This document shows positions 1 to 8,526 of a stretch of DNA of 64,000 bases, in pieces. Every line of letters starts with the position of its first letter. The first letter of the stretch is position 1. Position numbers and translations under genes: made by a program. Origin of the DNA: an uncultured Thalassolituus sp. (GTDB taxonomy: Bacteria > Pseudomonadota > Gammaproteobacteria > Pseudomonadales > Oceanobacteraceae); contig CAJXUK010000002.1 of the NCBI GenBank assembly GCA_913061435.1, positions 103,171-167,170 on the forward strand, in the 5' to 3' direction. The notes under the pieces were generated by a model. The model was given only the letters and a program-made list of their open reading frames with translations. It had not been told where the DNA came from and made no database searches.

Positions 1-564
1 AAGAATAACATCACCCGCTTGTAAGCTAAAATGCGTACTCATGTGGGCGATCAAAGGCGCTATCGAAAATAACATTTCAGCGCTACTGCCCTGCTGCTGA
101 ACTGCACCATTTTTTTCTAAACGCAAGGTTAATGGCTGCTCACTAGTGATTTTTCCGGGTTCAATGGAAACAAAATCGGTTAACGGACAAGCACCATCAA
201 AACTCTTAGCTCGCTCCCATGGATGGCCTTTTTCTTTTAATTCGTCTTGCACATCGCGTAACGTTAAATCAAGTGCTAAGCCAACACCCGCAATACTCTC
301 TAAAACCTGTTGTTCGCTAGCATCAATCAAAGGCTTACCCACCAATATGGCTATCTCAAGCTCGTGATGCACACCGCCTTTACCAACAGGAATAACAAAA
401 GAAGGCGCAAAAGGCACGGCACTCGATGCCGGCTTTATAAATAAAATCGGGCTACTAGGAATAGGATTATTCAACTCCTTGGCGTGGGCAGCATAATTAC
501 GCCCAACACAAACGACCTTGCCAAGAGCATGGGGAAAAACTTTATGGTCTAGCGTAATCTGCAC
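1..564 (-). CDS. Fumarylacetoacetate hydrolase (FAH) family protein, C-terminus cut by window edge
   Basis: Reading the minus strand from GTG at 564 gives 188 codons open to the window edge. The protein begins MQITLDHKVFPHALGKVVCV and has the family signature GRNYAAHAKEL near residue 22, then HHELEIAILVGK, whose acidic residues belong to the FAH metal site, and later GSSAEM and AGDVIL. The family cleaves or tautomerises acylpyruvates and related diketo acids (FAHD1/YcgM type); the substrate here cannot be told. The start is supported by a GGAGG Shine-Dalgarno a few bases upstream. The last 30-40 residues are missing, including the usual GTP motif. It is divergent from the cyclase gene at 762. 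Family assignment is firm, exact reaction unknown. Confidence 0.85.
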   Translation of the reverse strand, partial: MQITLDHKVFPHALGKVVCVGRNYAAHAKELNNPIPSSPILFIKPASSAVPFAPSFVIPVGKGGVHHELEIAILVGKPLIDASEQQVLESIAGVGLALDLTLRDVQDELKEKGHPWERAKSFDGACPLTDFVSIEPGKITSEQPLTLRLEKNGAVQQQGSSAEMLFSIAPLIAHMSTHFSLQAGDVIL

Positions 565-580
565 TATGATCTCCTCCTAA

Positions 581-644
581 AAAATGACTCAAAATGACTT
601 ATTAAAGTGACTTAAAGTGGGTTAAAGTCATTTAAAGTCACTAC
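581..644. repeat. Array of about six near-10-bp direct repeats (AAAgTGACTt-like) in a divergent promoter region
   Basis: Units such as AAAATGACTC, AAAATGACTT, AAAGTGACTT, AAAGTGGGTT, AAAGTCATTT and AAAGTCACTA follow each other at about one helical turn. The outer units also form an inverted pair (AGTGACTT and AAGTCACT). The array lies just upstream of the FAH gene start and about 120 bp before the cyclase gene. It could be a set of regulator sites or slippage-derived sequence; no known binding protein is recognised. Confidence 0.5.
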
Positions 645-726
645 TAATACATTATAAAACAACTCACAAGACAACTGTAACAAGAAGTGACATAGCGCAT
701 GCAAAGCAATAAAGCCTAGTCTATAC

Positions 727-735
727 TTATCCACA
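727..735 (+). promoter_or_regulatory. Perfect DnaA-box consensus upstream of the cyclase gene
   Basis: TTATCCACA matches the strict 9-mer and ends 26 bp before the ATG at 762. A single box may well be chance: about one perfect match per 64 kb is expected in AT-leaning DNA when both strands are counted. Confidence 0.3.
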
Positions 736-761
736 ACCAACTAATTAGTAATTACTTAACT

Positions 762-2480
762 ATGTCAAATCAGCAAATGGAATCTCTGCTGTGGTGTGTG
801 CAGCACAACGCTCAACCATCACTTTTAATTGACTTAGAAAACGAGCAGCTAATTGCAAACAATCAACACTGCGTTGACCTATTTGAATTAAACACAGACT
901 CTGACGTAATTACCCAAATTAGTTCGAGCACGCATTACAAGACCTTAATCACCGAAGCACAGCAACTTATTAGCAAAGGTTTAACTTACTTTAATTACGA
1001 AGTCTTTAACGACAACAAAATTATTGTCGTTATGGCAGAAGTGAGAGAACAATACCTAATTACCTACCTACAAGAGAAGCTCATCTATAGTATGCCAAGT
1101 AAAAACTTGGTTAATATTTTAGACAGCTTAGGGGCTCAAGTTTATTGCAAAGATGCTCACTATCGCTATATTTATGCCAATAAAAAAGTAGGCCAGCTGT
1201 TCGGTAAAAACCATAAGGAATTAATAGGCACCACTGACGAAGATCATTTTAGCAACAATGATTTGCACACAATTCATCACGAAATTGACAGTATTACCTC
1301 TGGCCAAAAAAAGAAGATAGCTAAAGAAGAAACGTTTTTTGTTAATCACTTAAACGAAGCCAAAACTTTTTTATCTGTAAAAAAACCTCTCTACAGCAAG
1401 CATGATGACATTATTGGTTTGTTTGGAATTTCAACTGACATAAGTGCATATAAAGCGACCGAACAAAAGCTCAACACCATTTTAGATAATGTGCCGGTAT
1501 ATATTTACATTCGCGACCTGCAACACAAATTTATTTATGCCAATAAAATGGCTTTGGAATTATTTAAGTGTTCACTAGAGCAATTAAAAGGCTACACGCC
1601 AATTGACCTACTAGGTGAAAAAAATGGCCAAGAATTCCAACGCTTAGATTTAGAATTATTTGCAAAAAAACAAACAATTCAAGGCATTTAAGAATTCTCA
1701 ACCAATCAAGAAAGCTTTTTTTACTGGACAGTAAAAGCCCCTCTCTTTGACGATGAAGGCAACATAACCAGCATCATCGGTATGTCTACTGACATAACCA
1801 AACAAGTCATGCTTGAAAAACAATTTGAAAAAGCGAACAAAGAATTAAAAAATAGAATTGAAGAAATCACCAAGCTACAAGCCACACTTTGGGAGCAAGC
1901 CACTCAAGATCCGTTAACACAACTGTTTAATCGTCGTTATTTTAATGATATTTCTGAAAAAGAAATTTTAAAAAGCCAACGAAATAAACAACCACTGGCG
2001 TTACTTTTAATCGACGCTGATTACTTTAAAAAAGTAAACGACAATTTTGGTCATGACGTTGGTGACCAGGTTTTAATTAGGTTAGCAAAAATAATGTTAG
2101 ATGAATGCAGACGCTCAGATTTGGTCTGCCGCTTTGGTGGAGAAGAATTTGTTATCCTTATGCCAGAAGTAAATCTTGCAACAGCAACAAAACGTGCAGA
2201 AAAGATTCGCCAGCGTTATCAAACAGAATTAAGTGAGTTTCTAAGCACACCCACCACTCTATCTGTGGGCATCGCTATGTGGGATACATTATTAAAAAAT
2301 CTTGATGGTTTCACCAAGGCTGCTGACTTAGCTATGTACCAAGCAAAAGAAAATGGCCGCAATCAAGTCGTAGTATATAACGAAAAATTTAGTACCGAGT
2401 TGGCTGCAGAACTGAATAAAGAGCTAAATGAAGAACTAAATAAAGAACTGAATGAAGAAATTAACAAAGACAACTATTAA
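762..2480 (+). pseudogene. PAS-PAS-PAS-GGDEF diguanylate cyclase interrupted by an in-frame TAA
   Basis: One reading frame runs from ATG 762 to TAA 2480 but is broken by TAA at 1689-1691 (codon 310). Both sides are intact and in the same frame. Codons 1-309 hold a poor N-terminal PAS-like region, a clear PAS (about 108-225) and the first two thirds of a third PAS. After the stop, the frame continues with the end of that PAS (motifs SFFYWTVKAPLFDDEGN and GMSTDIT), a short coiled coil and a GGDEF domain. GGEEF is at about codons 459-463, preceded by an RRSD inhibitory I-site at the usual five-residue spacing. Intact, it would make c-di-GMP under PAS control. No Shine-Dalgarno precedes ATG 1782, so a separate GGDEF protein is doubtful. 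A sequencing error, stop readthrough or a recent nonsense mutation are all possible. Confidence 0.8.
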
Positions 2481-2494
2481 CTATTAACTATTAA
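2409..2494 (+). repeat. 12-bp ELN(K/E) coding repeats running into a 7-bp x3 repeat over the stop codon
   Basis: Five 12-bp units (GAACTGAATAAA-like) at 2409-2468 encode ELNK/ELNE/EINK at the C-terminus of the cyclase. Directly after, CTATTAA occurs three times in tandem (2474-2494), and the first copy contains the stop codon. This looks like replication slippage at the 3' end of the gene. Confidence 0.75.
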
Positions 2495-2533
2495 AAAAGT
2501 GGAGCAAGAAGCACTTGCCCCACTTTAATAATA

Positions 2534-3952
2534 CTATTTCATATCAATTAACTTACCCGGATTCATAATATTATTCGGGTCAAAAGCCGCCTTAACAGCA
2601 CGCATATAAGCAATCTCGGCCGCACTGCGAGTATATTCAAGATAAGGCTTTTTCGTCATACCCACACCGTGCTCGGCAGATACCGAACCTTGGTATTTTT
2701 CAACGATTTCAAATACCCAAGTCGATACCTTAGCGCATTGTTCAAAGAAAATTTCTTTAGCCAAATCATCAGGCTTCAAAATATTTAAGTGCAAGTTACC
2801 ATCACCAATATGGCCAAACCAAATGATTTCAAAGGTTGGGTATTCACGGTTAACCACTTCTTCAATTTCACGTAAAAAAGGCGGTACTTTGGAAACAACC
2901 ACAGAGATATCGTTTTTGTACGGCGTCCACTCAGCGATCGTTTCAGAAATATCTTCGCGTAAACGCCATAAGTTTTGTGCTTGTGTTTCTGACTGGCTCA
3001 TTACACCGTCTAACACCCAGCCTTCTTCCATACACTTTTCAAACAGCTCCATAGCTTGTTCGATATGACCTTCAGTTTCAGCTTCAAATTCTAACAGTGC
3101 ATAATACTCAGCTTCGGTTTCAAACGGTGCAGGCACATCACCACGAGCAACCACTTTACGCATGGCCTTATCAGAAAAGAACTCAAACGCAGTTAGGTCA
3201 ATATTGGTTTGGAAGGTATTCAAAACGCTCATAATGGCTTCAAATTCAGGCACACCCAAAACCAATACAGTTAAATTCTTAGCTGGGCGGGTTAAGCGCA
3301 TGGTCGCTTCGGTAACAAAGCCGAGCGTACCTTCGCCGCCAATAAACAGCTGGCGCATATCGTAGCCAGTATTGTTTTTAACGAGATCTTTATTTAGCTC
3401 TAAAATATCCCCTTTACCGGTTACAACGGTTAAACCCGCTACCCAATCACGGGTCATGCCATAGCGAATAACTTTAATGCCACCGGCGTTAGTACCAATG
3501 TTACCGCCAATTTGGCTAGAGCCTGCAGAGGCAAAATCCACGGGATAAAATAAACCCTTCTCTTCTGCAAATACTTGCAACTGTTCGGTGATCACACCAG
3601 CGCCGCAGCGCACAGTTTTATCCATGGCATTAAAATTAGAAATACTATTCATATAATCAAAGGCAACCACCACTTCGCCATTAGCAGCAACTGCGCCAGC
3701 GCTTAACCCCGTTCGCCCGCCAGAAGGCACCAAAGCTACTTGGTGTTCATTGGCAAAGTTAACAATCGCTTGAACTTGCTCAGTAGTCTTAGGGAAAACG
3801 ATGGCCGATGGGTTTGGCGGATAGATTTTAGTCCAGTCCTTACCAAAGGTTTCTAATGAGTCTGGATCTGTTTTAACCTTATCGTCACCGACGATATTTT
3901 TTAGGTGATTTTCTAGATCTGCTTGGCTTAAAGAAGTCTGAGACTGTGTCAT
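2534..3952 (-). CDS. FAD-linked oxidase, probable D-2-hydroxyglutarate dehydrogenase
   Basis: A 472-residue GlcD/Dld-type flavoprotein. The N-terminal PCMH FAD-binding domain (about 45-225) shows PSGGRTGLSAG and QIGGNIGTNAGG. The C-terminal FAD-oxidase domain has the metal- and substrate-binding stretch FGHIGDGNLHLNI and the SAEHGVG motif near residue 430. The family oxidises D-2-hydroxyacids, passing electrons to a quinone or an electron-transfer flavoprotein. The gene is divergent from serA, the same neighbourhood as the pseudomonad D-2-hydroxyglutarate dehydrogenase, which removes the D-2-hydroxyglutarate made by SerA; I infer that role here. D-lactate or glycolate oxidase subunits are alternatives. 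No signal peptide; cytoplasmic or membrane-peripheral. Confidence 0.8.
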   Translation of the reverse strand: MTQSQTSLSQADLENHLKNIVGDDKVKTDPDSLETFGKDWTKIYPPNPSAIVFPKTTEQVQAIVNFANEHQVALVPSGGRTGLSAGAVAANGEVVVAFDYMNSISNFNAMDKTVRCGAGVITEQLQVFAEEKGLFYPVDFASAGSSQIGGNIGTNAGGIKVIRYGMTRDWVAGLTVVTGKGDILELNKDLVKNNTGYDMRQLFIGGEGTLGFVTEATMRLTRPAKNLTVLVLGVPEFEAIMSVLNTFQTNIDLTAFEFFSDKAMRKVVARGDVPAPFETEAEYYALLEFEAETEGHIEQAMELFEKCMEEGWVLDGVMSQSETQAQNLWRLREDISETIAEWTPYKNDISVVVSKVPPFLREIEEVVNREYPTFEIIWFGHIGDGNLHLNILKPDDLAKEIFFEQCAKVSTWVFEIVEKYQGSVSAEHGVGMTKKPYLEYTRSAAEIAYMRAVKAAFDPNNIMNPGKLIDMK

Positions 3953-4257
3953 CTAAATATCCGCTTGCTATAAAGTTGTTCATGTTAATGCGTATACGTG
4001 TAATTTTACTGAATTTTCACGCTTTCTAGGAGTATTCGTATGTTTATTTCGCGAATATGCAAAAAATTCATGCCTAAAACACAAACTTTTCATCATTCAT
4101 CCCCTTCAAAAGGGGACACTTTAATTGCCGCATATGTTAGCATACGCGCCTAATTTTTCAGAGCCTTTGATTAATTCTTGGTTGCGCTAAAAGCCAACCA
4201 AATAGTCAATGTTTCTAGCGGATTTTATATTCCTACTATATAGGTATAGGTACCATC
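3953..4257. promoter_or_regulatory. Divergent intergenic region between the D-2-hydroxyacid dehydrogenase and serA
   Basis: These 305 bp carry no ORF. I see a small hairpin CCCCTTCAAAAGGGG (4101-4115), a near-palindrome around CGCATATGTTAGCATACGCG (about 4128-4147) and a stem-loop TTGGTTG/CAACCAA (4178-4201) about 55 bp before the serA ATG. A TATATA-like element lies near 4238. Both promoters must lie here. The dyads could be operators for a serine- or leucine-responsive regulator, but no consensus is recognised. Confidence 0.4.
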
Positions 4258-5487
4258 ATGAGCCAAACTTCTCTTGATAAAAGCAAAATCAAGTTCCTAC
4301 TTCTTGAAGGTGTTCATCAAAGCGCCTTAGATACGTTGCATGCTGCTGGTTATACCAACATTGACTATCTAAAAACTGCCCTGCCTGAAGCGGAATTAAA
4401 GGAGCGTATTAAAGACGCTCACTTTGTTGGTATTCGTTCGCGCACTCAATTAACGGCTGACATTTTCGATGCGGCTGAGAAATTGATTGCCGTGGGCTGT
4501 TTCTGCATTGGTACCAATCAGGTTGACCTAAAAGCAGCCACAGAACGGGGTGTCTGTGTATTTAACGCACCTTATTCAAATACCCGCTCAGTTGCCGAAT
4601 TGTCTATTGCGCAAGCGATTTTATTAATGCGCGGTGTGCCAGAGAAAAACGCTCAGTGCCATCGTGGCGAATGGGTGAAATCTGCGGTTAATTCTTATGA
4701 GATACGTGGTAAAAAATTAGGTATCGTCGGTTACGGCAGCATTGGTACTCAGTTGTCTGTTATGGCTGAGTCGATGGGCATGGAAGTTTTCTTCTACGAC
4801 GTAGTAACCAAGCTTCCGCTAGGTAATGCAACGCAAGTTGCTACCATGGAAGAACTACTAGGCATGGCCGACGTAGTCTCTCTGCATGTTCCAGAAACCG
4901 CTGCTACCAAGTGGATGATGGGCCCAGAACAATTCGCACAAATGAAGCAAGGTTCTATTTTAATGAACGCTTCTCGCGGAACCGTTGTTGATATCGACGC
5001 CTTAGCCGATGCGATTCGCAGCAAAAAGTTATTAGGCGCTGCCGTTGATGTGTTCCCTGTTGAGCCTCGCTCTAACGACGAAGAATTCATCACCCCACTG
5101 CGTGAATTTGATAATGTTATTCTTACCCCGCACGTCGGTGGCTCTACCATGGAAGCACAAGCGAACATCGGTTTAGAAGTTGCAGAAAAACTAGGTAAGT
5201 ACAGTGATAACGGTACCACCATTTCTGCAGTTAACTTCCCAGAAGTCGCGTTACCAGCACACCCTGACCAGCACCGTATCCTGCACGTTCACCAGAACAA
5301 ACCAGGTATTATGAATGCAATTAACTCGATCCTTGCTGAAAACGACATTAATATCTGTGGCCAATACTTACAGACATTCGGTGAGATTGGTTATGTGGTT
5401 ATTGATGTAGATGCCAAAGGCAGTGAAGTGGCTTTGGATAAAATACAGACTATCGACGGTACTATTAAAGCTCGTCGTTTATTCTAG
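4258..5487 (+). CDS. serA: D-3-phosphoglycerate dehydrogenase
   Basis: First step of serine synthesis: NAD-dependent oxidation of 3-phosphoglycerate to 3-phosphohydroxypyruvate; the enzyme can also reduce 2-oxoglutarate to D-2-hydroxyglutarate. The protein is 409 residues, as in E. coli (410), and aligns end to end: IKFLLLEGVHQSAL at the N-terminus, GCFCIGTNQVDL, the NAD-binding GYGSIGTQL (about 160), the active-site region NASRGTVVD (about 240), TPHVGGST (about 290), and a C-terminal ACT domain from about 335 (HQNKPGIMNAINSIL) through which L-serine inhibits the enterobacterial enzyme. It is transcribed alone, divergent from the flavoprotein at 2534-3952 and followed by a strong terminator. 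Confidence 0.97.
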   Translation: MSQTSLDKSKIKFLLLEGVHQSALDTLHAAGYTNIDYLKTALPEAELKERIKDAHFVGIRSRTQLTADIFDAAEKLIAVGCFCIGTNQVDLKAATERGVCVFNAPYSNTRSVAELSIAQAILLMRGVPEKNAQCHRGEWVKSAVNSYEIRGKKLGIVGYGSIGTQLSVMAESMGMEVFFYDVVTKLPLGNATQVATMEELLGMADVVSLHVPETAATKWMMGPEQFAQMKQGSILMNASRGTVVDIDALADAIRSKKLLGAAVDVFPVEPRSNDEEFITPLREFDNVILTPHVGGSTMEAQANIGLEVAEKLGKYSDNGTTISAVNFPEVALPAHPDQHRILHVHQNKPGIMNAINSILAENDINICGQYLQTFGEIGYVVIDVDAKGSEVALDKIQTIDGTIKARRLF

Positions 5488-5550
5488 CTGTTAAGTTATT
5501 ATTGTTGCTTTAAACAGCAGCAATAATAGCAAAGATAAAAAACAGCCATT

Positions 5551-5590
5551 AAAAAGCCGCGTTGGAATCTTATTCTAATGCGGCTTTTTT
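5551..5590. terminator. Intrinsic terminator after serA
   Basis: AAAAAGCCGC pairs with GCGGCTTTTTT, and the inner arms TTGGAAT/ATTCTAA extend the stem. A-run and T-run flank it on both sides, so it can serve serA and the convergent lipoprotein gene. A second, weaker hairpin sits at about 5497-5528 (TTATTGTTGCT/AGCAGCAATAA). Confidence 0.85.
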
Positions 5591-5618
5591 GGTTTATATT
5601 AACTGCTTAAAATATGTA

Positions 5619-6035
5619 CTACTTATTAGTCGAAACCATCCAAACATAATACTCATCGCGCTGAACATCGTAATAATTATCTTTAACGCGCGCTTTTACA
5701 GTTTTTTGTTTCACCTCTGAAATGACTTCTTTATTCATTCTAACCGACGAACGATCGTTAGCTACGCTCTGGTTTAGCACCGAAATACTGCTAACAGTAA
5801 CACCTTGCTGAGCAGCTAAACGCTCTCTAGCTCTCTGAACAGCACATTCTTGCTGGTAATAATGACCTTTAATATGAAACCCACACGACGCCACAACACC
5901 CGTTTCTGCACCATATAACCAATTTGGCTGACCATTATTCATGCCTTTTTGAGCACAACCTGATAAGCCCGCTGCCAACACAGTAGCGAGTAATAAACTT
6001 TTCTTAATCGAAAAAGGGGATTCGATTTGCGACAT
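5619..6035 (-). CDS. LPP20-type outer-membrane lipoprotein
   Basis: The frame extends 17 codons further upstream, but ATG 6035 is preferred because an AAGGATG Shine-Dalgarno lies five bases upstream; the product is then 138 residues. It has a lipoprotein signal with lipobox LSGC at about residues 24-27 (AAGLSGCAQKG), followed by a compact domain starting QPNWLYG, with a middle helix ECAVQRARERLAAQQGV. This resembles the LPP20/FlgP lipoprotein fold, and the next gene, divergent at 6180, is a clearer member of that family. Function is not known; FlgP-like proteins act in flagellar outer-membrane disks, but nothing here ties this one to flagella. Confidence 0.7.
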   Translation of the reverse strand: MSQIESPFSIKKSLLLATVLAAGLSGCAQKGMNNGQPNWLYGAETGVVASCGFHIKGHYYQQECAVQRARERLAAQQGVTVSSISVLNQSVANDRSSVRMNKEVISEVKQKTVKARVKDNYYDVQRDEYYVWMVSTNK

Positions 6036-6179
6036 ATATTCATCCTTAAATAACGGGTTGCCAATGTTAATAAACGATACTGACAAAGAGTGTAGTAATT
6101 TACAAAGCGCTAATATATGATAACTTTTTCTTAATTAGAAATTTATTTTTGTTCAATATCGCTCTTCAAGGAGAAGAAG

Positions 6180-6761
6180 ATGAAACTTCGTTCATTATTC
6201 GTTGCTGGTGCAGCAACATTTTTAGTTGCTTGTAGCGCTAACCAAACCATGCCACAGCCTGTTGCCAGCTGTGTGTTTGCTGATGGTTCTAACCAGCCTG
6301 CTCCTGAGTGGGTTTGTGGTGCTCCAGTAAACGGCGTTGATCTTTCTGCTGTTGGTTATGCTGACAAGTCAGGCGCTGGCGCTAGCTTCATGAAGCAAAT
6401 GGCCGCTACTGCAGCTCGCGTTGAACTGGCTCAGACTTTTTCAGTTCGCATGACCAACATGGTTAAGCAATTTACTGAAACAACTGGCGCTGGTGATAGC
6501 GAAACCGTTGATCAGGTTAACACCTCTGTTACTAAGCAGATTACTGAAAAAACTCTAGTAGGTTCTCGTATTTTCCGTCAAATGCCAACCCCAGCCGGTG
6601 GCATGGTTGTACTTGTAGGTTTAAGCCCAGAAACAGTAACTCAACTAGCTGAAAATTCACTTAAAACTTCTATGAAGAACGATCGTGCTTTATGGCAGAA
6701 GTTTCAGGCAGGCAAAGCTCAAGATGAGCTAGCCGCTGAAATTGCAAACATGGGTAACTAA
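6180..6761 (+). CDS. LPP20 family lipoprotein
   Basis: A 193-residue protein with lipobox LVAC (FLVACSANQ, Cys about 18) and an LPP20-like domain: PEWVCGAPVNG, GYADKSGAGASFMKQMAATAARVELAQTF split into the usual charged helix, TEKTLVGSRIF, and a strand GGMVVLVGLSPE. An AAGGAG Shine-Dalgarno lies seven bases before the ATG. Related proteins sit in the outer membrane and are often linked to flagella or surface assembly. The gene has its own terminator, is divergent from another LPP20-like lipoprotein and is followed by a transglutaminase-like gene, so the three may work together; this is inference from proximity. Confidence 0.75.
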   Translation: MKLRSLFVAGAATFLVACSANQTMPQPVASCVFADGSNQPAPEWVCGAPVNGVDLSAVGYADKSGAGASFMKQMAATAARVELAQTFSVRMTNMVKQFTETTGAGDSETVDQVNTSVTKQITEKTLVGSRIFRQMPTPAGGMVVLVGLSPETVTQLAENSLKTSMKNDRALWQKFQAGKAQDELAAEIANMGN

Positions 6762-6778
6762 TACCGCGCTTGCTACTC

Positions 6779-6808
6779 AAAAAACCGGCCTAGTGTCGGT
6801 TTTTTTTG
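6779..6808 (+). terminator. Intrinsic terminator after the LPP20 lipoprotein gene
   Basis: AAAAAACCG, a loop, then CGGTTTTTTTT: a short stem with an eight-T tract. Confidence 0.8.
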
Positions 6809-6885
6809 CTTTATATTTTGCTCTATTCTTTTCGTTAAAGTTAGATTGTATTTTCTTCTAGGTATAATTGTTAAAGGCTTAATCA

Positions 6886-8430
6886 ATGAACACTCCATTA
6901 TTACGTCGCTTTGTTTTACTTCCTTCTATTATTCGCAATGCGTTAATGGGAACAGCGATCACAAGTGCCATTTTTACCACAACCGTGAGTTATGCTGCTG
7001 ATTCTGAATATGAACAGTGGTTAAAACAAACTCAAACCGAATTCCAAAATTACTTAGATAAAAACGACAAAGAGTTTTTAGGCTTTTTGAATCAGAAATG
7101 GCAAGAAGTTGAAGTTGAAAAACCCGTTAAGCGCGACCCCGCACCAAAACCTGTTGAGATGCCTGTTGCTAAGCCGCAGCCAAAACCTTTACCAAAACCA
7201 ATCGCTCAAAAGAAAATCGATAAGCCAGTAGAAATAGAAAAGCCCGTCGTTGTAAAACCTATTGTAATTGATAAGCCTATTGCAGCACCTACTCCAGTTA
7301 AGCCTCAGCCAAAAGTTAAAAAAGACTTTAATTTACGTACCGCCAAGTTTGATTTTTTCGGTGAAGATATCAGCATCGAATATAACAAGAAATTTAAACA
7401 AAGTTTCCGCGGCAAAATTAACAACAAAAGCATTGCCAGTTTTTGGGAAAGCTTAGCCGGCCAGCCTCATCAAAACATCGTTGAGCAATTGGCAGAGACA
7501 GCGACTAAGCTGCAATTAAATGACTGGGGAACCGCTTTATTATTTGATCAGTTTTCACGTGAACTGCAAGGCTCGAATCAATACAATCAAAGTAGCCGCC
7601 AGTTAACCTCTTGGTTTTTATTGGTAAAATCTGGCTTTAATGCCCGCGTCGCGTATAACGACCAGGTTTTTTTATTGATTCCATCCAAGCAACCGTTATT
7701 CAGCACAACCTACTTTACTTTAGATAACCAACGCTTTTACTCGGTTTCTCTAAATGAAAAACCTATGAAGCCAGGCAAGGTATTTACATACAGCGGCAAG
7801 CATTTAGATGGCCAAAGAAACTTAGACTTCTCCAAACCTAACAACTTTACCGCCAATAAAAATCAATTAACCCGCGATCTTTCATTCAGCTATAACGGCG
7901 AAAAATTTGATATTAATATCCGCTATCCAAAAGATATGGTGAACTTTTTTAGCACCTTCCCACAATTGGATTTAGAGAATTATTTCTCCGCAGGTATGCC
8001 CAGCGATACCGCTTACAGTTTGTTAACTCAGTTAAAACCTGTGGTTGAAGGTCAGTCTGAAACAGAAGCGGTAAACCGTTTACTGCGCTTTGTACAAACA
8101 GCATTTGAATACAAAACCGATGATGATCAGTTTCGCCAAGAAAACTACCTATTCCCACTAGAAACGCTTCATTATCCTTATTCTGATTGCGAAGACAGAG
8201 CTGCACTGTTTGCTTGGTTAACGGAATCACTATTAGGCTTAGATGTTGTTATTGCTGACTTCCCGGGGCACATTGCCACTGCAGTTAAATTCAGCCAGCC
8301 TGTGCAAGGCGACAGCTGGAAAATGAACGGCAAACGCTACACCATCGCAGACCCAACTTACGTGAATGCGAATGCAGGTATGACGATGCCGCAATATCGT
8401 GGCAAAGCGCCTAAATTAGTTACCTTTTAG
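6886..8430 (+). CDS. Secreted transglutaminase-like protein with a Pro/Lys-rich linker
   Basis: A 514-residue protein. A signal peptide spans about residues 1-37 (cleavage after SYA-ADS is likely), followed by an acidic helix and a Pro/Lys/Val-rich linker (about 78-145, KPVxxP-type repeats) that could span the periplasm or bind peptidoglycan. A beta-rich middle part leads to a C-terminal transglutaminase-like core. The triad candidates are Cys435 (YSDCEDRA), His462 (FPGHIATAV) and Asp489 (TIADPTY). Such domains act as cysteine peptidases or amidases as well as crosslinkers; the substrate is unknown. It sits 125 bp after an LPP20 lipoprotein, beyond a terminator, so it likely has its own promoter. 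A weak Shine-Dalgarno precedes the ATG. Confidence 0.75.
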   Translation: MNTPLLRRFVLLPSIIRNALMGTAITSAIFTTTVSYAADSEYEQWLKQTQTEFQNYLDKNDKEFLGFLNQKWQEVEVEKPVKRDPAPKPVEMPVAKPQPKPLPKPIAQKKIDKPVEIEKPVVVKPIVIDKPIAAPTPVKPQPKVKKDFNLRTAKFDFFGEDISIEYNKKFKQSFRGKINNKSIASFWESLAGQPHQNIVEQLAETATKLQLNDWGTALLFDQFSRELQGSNQYNQSSRQLTSWFLLVKSGFNARVAYNDQVFLLIPSKQPLFSTTYFTLDNQRFYSVSLNEKPMKPGKVFTYSGKHLDGQRNLDFSKPNNFTANKNQLTRDLSFSYNGEKFDINIRYPKDMVNFFSTFPQLDLENYFSAGMPSDTAYSLLTQLKPVVEGQSETEAVNRLLRFVQTAFEYKTDDDQFRQENYLFPLETLHYPYSDCEDRAALFAWLTESLLGLDVVIADFPGHIATAVKFSQPVQGDSWKMNGKRYTIADPTYVNANAGMTMPQYRGKAPKLVTF

Positions 8431-8526
8431 CCAGCACGAAAGACGGTTGCTTTTTAAGTAACCTTCTTTATCCTAAGCGACTTGTTTAATGCTCGGTTAT
8501 CGAGTGATGTAAGAGAGAGCACTCCC

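Noticed and set aside
8482..8526. Upstream ATG for the YcbL-like gene
   Set aside because: The extra 15 residues are not shared with homologues, which begin at ATG 8527.
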